Assembly: GCF_038446955.1 (NCBI RefSeq)
Contig: NZ_CP151803.1
Location: 6,448,001-6,512,000, forward strand
Length of the DNA stretch: 64,000 nucleotides
From: Pedobacter sp. FW305-3-2-15-E-R2A2
Lineage (GTDB): Bacteria; Bacteroidota; Bacteroidia; Sphingobacteriales; Sphingobacteriaceae
Reading direction: 5' to 3'
Each line of letters starts with the position of its first letter. Position 1 is the stretch's first letter. Made by a program: the position numbers and the translations under genes. This document shows positions 59,824 through 64,000 of the stretch, one piece after another. Below the pieces are notes generated by a model. That model made no database searches, was not told the DNA's origin, and saw nothing but the letters and a program-made list of their open reading frames with translations.

Positions 59824-60339
59824 TTAATTGGCTTTTTTGAAATAGTAGTTATTAGATAAAACGAGTGTCCTCTCGCCCTTGCTGCCTACCTGATACTTTT
59901 TAACACTCAGTAACAACTGTCCCTGATCCAGTAATCCGTATTTCCCGATGGTGATCTGGTCAGTAGTTGTTCCACTGGTCAGCGTCATCGTTTTAGGCGC
60001 ATCGTTATTGTCTACCGTCCAGTTTCCCTGAGTCAGTTTAAGAAACTTAGGGGAATTGCCAAACGAGATGCTGAAAGTACTCGGTTTATGATCTTCAGTG
60101 GTATTCAGGGTTAACTTGGCTTCACGGTAAGGATATAGATCAGTAAGCTCCACTGTAGTAAATGGGAACTGTTTATCTTTAGCATATTCATCTACCTGAA
60201 TTACAGAATTCAAGCTCCAGTTCCCTTTCATAGCACTGATTACCTGGCGTGCCGGGCCTATGTCTTTCAGCTCATCCTGCTTACATGAGGCAGCACCTAG
60301 AACTACCAGCAGGAAAATGATATATTTTAACTTTTTCAT
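59824..60339 (-). CDS. Small lipoprotein of the starch locus, lipocalin-like (possibly DUF5004)
   Basis: 171 residues. Lipobox LGAASC with Cys19. The mature region shows a lipocalin-like pattern: GNWSLNSVIQVDEYAK, LTDLYPYREAKLTL, GNWTVDNN and a closing strand NNYYFKKAN. This resembles the DUF5004 group of Bacteroidetes lipoproteins, but I am not certain. It follows the susD-like gene by 12 nt. Function unknown; surface binding is a guess. Confidence 0.7.
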   Translation of the reverse strand: MKKLKYIIFLLVVLGAASCKQDELKDIGPARQVISAMKGNWSLNSVIQVDEYAKDKQFPFTTVELTDLYPYREAKLTLNTTEDHKPSTFSISFGNSPKFLKLTQGNWTVDNNDAPKTMTLTSGTTTDQITIGKYGLLDQGQLLLSVKKYQVGSKGERTLVLSNNYYFKKAN

Positions 60340-60351
60340 ATCTGTATATTT

Positions 60352-61767
60352 TTAATTACATCCACCTTCTGGATTTTTAACGAACAAAGGATTCAGGTTA
60401 AATTCAGTACCTGGGAACTGCAGGATCATTCCGTTACAATTCCAGACTACACCGCGACTGAAAGAAATTTCTCCTTTCGCTCCGATTCTCTTGATCTGTT
60501 GCGCACGGTCACCTTCCCCAATCATTTCTTTTTCACGTTGTGTCCGTACCTGGTCTTTCAATAGAGAAGCACTGGCATTCCCTGGCAAAAGGGCTGCAGC
60601 TGTACCATAAGCACGGGATTTGATGTCATTCAGATCTGCAATCCCTACCGGTAGGTTTAAGCCTGTTTCGGCTGCTGATTCTGCCCTGATCAGTTTCATT
60701 TCTGTAAAGTGGATCAAGGTTGTGGTGAAGTTTTGTACATCAAATTTCTTCAGCATCTTCCAATCCGACGATGTTCCGGCAACATACCAGGCAGCACCTC
60801 GTTTGTCATTTGCATCCCCTGTGTTCGCCGTATAAAAGCTGTTCATCACTTTCATATCCGGGTTGCCTCCTTCTGATTTATAAAGGTCTCGGTAGCTGTT
60901 GGAACGGCCAGACAAACCGGCCTCATTCACCACTTCGAAAATAGATTCTTTAGAACCGGCTACAGAGAATCGGTCAGCATAAGCCAAATCTGTATACCCG
61001 ATCTGTGCATAACTCTGTCCTCTCACACTCAAACCATTGGCCAGTACATCATTTGCATAGGTATAGGCTTCTGTGAATTTATTCATCTGAAAATAAACGC
61101 GCGCCAATAAAGCTTTCGCAGCCCATTTTGTGGGATAAATTCCATTTTGGGAAGGCAATTTAGCTTCAGCATCTTTAAGATCCAGAATGATCTGATCATA
61201 AACTTGTTTTACTGTAGCCCTGGCAACTGCACTTTCTACGCTGACCGTCAACTGTAAGATAATTCCCGGATGCGCATTGTCAGTGTTGGTATTATAAGGC
61301 TGTGCAAATAATTTCACCAGGTCAAAATGTCCCAATGCTCTGGCAAATTTAGCCTGACCTTCGGCATTGTCTTTAAATCCGGCAGAAACGATACCGATGT
61401 TATCCAATACCTGATTGGAACGCTGAATGGCATAATAAGGTTCTTTGTGAAGCCCCTTAATATCATCGTTAAAAACGCTGGTATTGCGGTTATAAATTTC
61501 TCCTTTAGTAGAGCCCAGCTGTGCGCCAAAAAACTCATCACCCAACAAATCGTTAAATTGTTGAACCCGTCCATTTGACCATTTGTCTGAGCCAATAACC
61601 GTATAGATGGAGTTCAGTAAAGATTTGATGTTCGCTTCAGAACTGAAGACTTCTTCTTTCTCAATTCCTCCTAATGGATCTAATTCCAGTGCTTTTTCAC
61701 ATCCCTGGAAACCCAGCACTGCTGTAGCGGTCAGAAAGGTGAATATATATCTGTTTAATGTTTTCAT
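60352..61767 (-). CDS. SusD/RagB-family outer-membrane nutrient-binding lipoprotein
   Basis: 471 residues. Lipobox FQGC with Cys23, then LELDPLGGIEKEEVFSSEANIKSLLNSIY, the SusD N-terminal signature. The TPR-like part includes AKFARALGHFDLVKLFAQPY, KWAAKALLARVYFQMNKFTEAY and the C-terminal RTQREKEMIGEGDRAQQIKRIG. It forms the lid over the SusC barrel and binds malto-oligosaccharides. It lies 20 nt after the SusC-like gene. Confidence 0.95.
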   Translation of the reverse strand: MKTLNRYIFTFLTATAVLGFQGCEKALELDPLGGIEKEEVFSSEANIKSLLNSIYTVIGSDKWSNGRVQQFNDLLGDEFFGAQLGSTKGEIYNRNTSVFNDDIKGLHKEPYYAIQRSNQVLDNIGIVSAGFKDNAEGQAKFARALGHFDLVKLFAQPYNTNTDNAHPGIILQLTVSVESAVARATVKQVYDQIILDLKDAEAKLPSQNGIYPTKWAAKALLARVYFQMNKFTEAYTYANDVLANGLSVRGQSYAQIGYTDLAYADRFSVAGSKESIFEVVNEAGLSGRSNSYRDLYKSEGGNPDMKVMNSFYTANTGDANDKRGAAWYVAGTSSDWKMLKKFDVQNFTTTLIHFTEMKLIRAESAAETGLNLPVGIADLNDIKSRAYGTAAALLPGNASASLLKDQVRTQREKEMIGEGDRAQQIKRIGAKGEISFSRGVVWNCNGMILQFPGTEFNLNPLFVKNPEGGCN

Positions 61768-61787
61768 CTCTAGTTGTGCTTAAAAAT

Positions 61788-64000
61788 TTAGAAATTAAGG
61801 TTTACACCCAATATGAATGATTTTTGCTGCGGCGGGGTAAGGTAAGTGACATTTGCACTCAGGTTACGGTCCGTTGCATTTTCATAATCACGGGCTACCT
61901 CAGGATCTCCACCTGGATATTTTGTAAATGTCAGCAGGTTGACACCTGTCAGATAAAACTTCACATTGCTCAGTTTTAACTTCCTCATTGCTTCTGCAGG
62001 AAGGGTATAAGCAATCGTTGCCTGTTTAAGTTTGATGTAAGACCCATCGTACAGGAACATATTAGAGTTGAATAAATATTGAGCAGTCACACCCGGGTAT
62101 CCATTTGCTGTATTATAATAAGAACGTGGATATTTAGCAATATCTCCGGGTTTACGCCAGCGGTCAAAGAAATCTTCCCTCACTACCCAGTTTTGAGTAG
62201 AAGCACCCTGGAACTGGAATTTCGCAGAGTTGTCCCATAAATCCTGTCCTTTTACAAAGGTGAATAAGGTAGAGAATTCAAAACCTTTATAGTTAAAGGT
62301 ATTGGTTAATCCTCCGGAAAAATCAGGGGTTACTTTACCCGCTGCAACACGGTTATCCGGGCTATAAGTCTTCGTCTGATTGCCATCTTTATCCAACCAG
62401 ATCGGGTTTCCATCCGCTGGATCAACTCCGGCATAACGAACCAGGAAGTTTGTTCCGATAGGGTAACCAACAATCACACGGGTATCATTTGTTCCACCCT
62501 GAATGGCTTCGGAAGGTAGACCACCAACTTCAAGAATTTTGTTGTTATTGGTTGCAATATTGAAATTTGTAGTCCAGCTAAAGTCTTTGGTAACGATGTT
62601 CTTGGTATTTAAACTGAGTTCAAACCCTTGATTTCTAATTTTACCCAGGTTTCTGTACTGACTTTCATAACCCACATGATCCGGTAGGTTAACACTTAGT
62701 AAAGCATCTGTGGTCTTTTTATTATAATAAGAAATCTCACCGGTAATTCTGTTGTTTAAGAATCCATATTCCAGTGCTAAATCAATGCTGCGGATGTCTT
62801 CCCATTTCAAGTCAGGGTTAGCCAGCTGTGAAGGATAGATAATCGGTTCGTTTCCATATTTATTTTCATCCACTTTATAATAAGAGCGCCATTTGTCGGA
62901 AGGGATATTCGCATTTCCGGTAATTCCGTATCCTGCTCTGAATTTCAACAGGGAAACCCATTCCAAAGATTTAACAAAATCTTCCTGACTGGCAATCCAC
63001 GCTCCTGAAATGGCAGGAAAGAAACCGTATTTATTGTTCGGGCCGAAACGGGAAGAACCATCTGTACGTGCCAATGCCTGAATAACAAACTTGTCGTTAT
63101 AAGTATAGTTTAACCTCGCGAATACGGAAGCGAACGCCCAACGTCCGTCCGGAGCGATTAATCCTCCTTTATCATTTACATAATATTTGGTGGCCTGATC
63201 CAATAGATCCGGGTTTTTATAAAAAACGCCGGTTGCATTCGGGCCAAATAATTCGATGCGGCTGTATTGTTTGGTCACGGATCTTTGATATTCAACCCCG
63301 GCCAATGCGGTAAACTTATGCTTATCAGTGAACTTAAAGTTGTAAGTGGCCGTCGCATTGGTATTATAATTGGTTACCCATACCGGAAAGCGAAGCGATT
63401 GTCCATTTACTGGCTTTGCTCCATCAATAAGGTATTTACTTTGGTAACGGTCTTGCTGTGTATCGTTATAATCCAGGGAACCTCCAACACGAATGGTCAG
63501 GTCTTTAATTGGAGTATAATTCAGATAAACATTGGAAATCCAACGGGTATCCAATGTTCTCCAATCTGTATTCTCTTCAGATCTTACCGGGTTTGCTCCG
63601 TTAAAGAAATAAGGATTTCCATCGTTGGTTGCCGGATCTTTATAGACTGGGAAAATAGGCAAGGCGGAAGACATGGCATCTCCGATCCCTCCTGCCCAGG
63701 CAGCCAATACACGTTGGTTATCACCCTGTGCCCAGCTGGACGATAGGTTGACACTTAGTTTATCATTAAAAGTATAATCAAGATTTCCTCTTGTACTCAG
63801 TCTTTTATAACTGTTGCCTACAATATAGGAAGGGTTATCATTCCAGGCTCCGCTTAAAAATGTTTTAAGCTTCTTCCCTCCTCCGCTTACAGAAAGACTG
63901 TAATCCTGAGAAACAGCATCTCTGGTAGTCAGGTCCCACCAATCGGTATTGGTATTTTTCGCATCTTCCCAGGTAATGTTTGCTGGTAAAGGGGCTAATC
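61788..64000 (-). CDS. SusC/RagA-family TonB-dependent receptor, C-terminal part
   Basis: The frame is open from the stop at 61788 to the window edge, about 737 residues; the signal peptide, TonB box and plug lie outside. It shows typical late SusC sequence: TDWWDLTTRDAVSQDYSLSV, LNYTYNDKFVIQALARTDGSSRFG, PAISGAWIASQEDF, FRAGYGITGN and the final FILGVNLNF with terminal Phe. A TTG at 63705 is only an internal codon, since the frame continues past it. It imports maltodextrins through the outer membrane together with SusD. Confidence 0.95.
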   Translation of the reverse strand, partial: LAPLPANITWEDAKNTNTDWWDLTTRDAVSQDYSLSVSGGGKKLKTFLSGAWNDNPSYIVGNSYKRLSTRGNLDYTFNDKLSVNLSSSWAQGDNQRVLAAWAGGIGDAMSSALPIFPVYKDPATNDGNPYFFNGANPVRSEENTDWRTLDTRWISNVYLNYTPIKDLTIRVGGSLDYNDTQQDRYQSKYLIDGAKPVNGQSLRFPVWVTNYNTNATATYNFKFTDKHKFTALAGVEYQRSVTKQYSRIELFGPNATGVFYKNPDLLDQATKYYVNDKGGLIAPDGRWAFASVFARLNYTYNDKFVIQALARTDGSSRFGPNNKYGFFPAISGAWIASQEDFVKSLEWVSLLKFRAGYGITGNANIPSDKWRSYYKVDENKYGNEPIIYPSQLANPDLKWEDIRSIDLALEYGFLNNRITGEISYYNKKTTDALLSVNLPDHVGYESQYRNLGKIRNQGFELSLNTKNIVTKDFSWTTNFNIATNNNKILEVGGLPSEAIQGGTNDTRVIVGYPIGTNFLVRYAGVDPADGNPIWLDKDGNQTKTYSPDNRVAAGKVTPDFSGGLTNTFNYKGFEFSTLFTFVKGQDLWDNSAKFQFQGASTQNWVVREDFFDRWRKPGDIAKYPRSYYNTANGYPGVTAQYLFNSNMFLYDGSYIKLKQATIAYTLPAEAMRKLKLSNVKFYLTGVNLLTFTKYPGGDPEVARDYENATDRNLSANVTYLTPPQQKSFILGVNLNF

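Noticed and set aside
63705..63707. TTG as the start of the SusC-like gene
   Set aside because: The frame continues without a stop to the window edge and upstream residues are typical SusC sequence, so the gene is simply cut by the window.
1..64000. Mobile elements, prophage genes, CRISPR arrays or rRNA
   Set aside because: No transposase, integrase, phage structural gene, regular spacer-repeat pattern or rRNA sequence was seen on either strand.

Overview
The window looks like a chromosomal segment of a Sphingobacteriaceae bacterium, most likely Pedobacter or a close relative. The evidence is SusC/SusD/SusE-type outer-membrane genes, Bacteroidetes-type promoters (TTG, a spacer of about 19 nt, then TAnnTTTG), few Shine-Dalgarno sites, Bacteroidetes-restricted families (DUF2027, DUF2723) and a long acidic tail on L17. 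The genus is an inference from gene content and protein flavour; no database search was run.

Layout. 1-2400: the 5' end of dnaK, a class I methyltransferase and a LigT-like 2H phosphoesterase. 2400-17400: the merged S10/spc/alpha ribosomal-protein cluster on the minus strand, with secY, map, infA and rpoA inside it, running rplC to rplQ. 17560-19560: three genes (TSUP permease, DUF1634 membrane protein, a coiled-coil membrane protein on the plus strand) that separate rpsJ from rplC. 19620-23015: the str cluster rpsL-rpsG-fusA-rpsJ, closed by its own terminator. 23016-23461: a gene-free hairpin-rich stretch. 23460-31300: single genes or pairs (PagL-like lipid A deacylase, VF530 family, DUF2027, sugar dehydrogenase-like beta-propeller, MscS-type channel, M1 peptidase, CarboxypepD_reg-like protein, ArsC/Spx-like protein). 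31490-37460: a signalling operon of two hybrid histidine kinases around a CheR methyltransferase. 37440-39810: pth, rplY, prs and tRNA-Gln(TTG). 39811-40226: a gene-free region with terminator-like structures on the minus strand. 40227-47126: DUF2723 O-mannosyltransferase-like membrane protein, serine hydrolase, accA, S10 carboxypeptidase.

47209-64000 is a starch/maltodextrin utilisation locus on the minus strand. In transcription order it reads susC (5' end outside the window), susD, a small lipoprotein, an unrecognised secreted protein, a susE-like lipoprotein, a susA-like GH13, pgmB, a GH65 maltose phosphorylase-like gene, a second GH13, an SLC45-like MFS transporter and a GH13 lipoprotein. 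The inferred route is surface binding and cutting of starch, uptake through SusC/D, periplasmic GH13 trimming, maltose import by the MFS carrier, then phosphorolysis to glucose plus beta-glucose-1-phosphate and conversion to glucose-6-phosphate by PgmB.

I found no CRISPR array, insertion sequence, prophage or rRNA gene. The points most worth a second look are the split between rpsJ and rplC, a promoter embedded in an 18-bp inverted repeat ahead of rplO, structured spacers in the ribosomal cluster, a possible small RNA or attenuator at 39900-40140, the repeat-like element at 23130-23245, the kinase/CheR operon without CheB, and the unknown secreted proteins of the starch locus.
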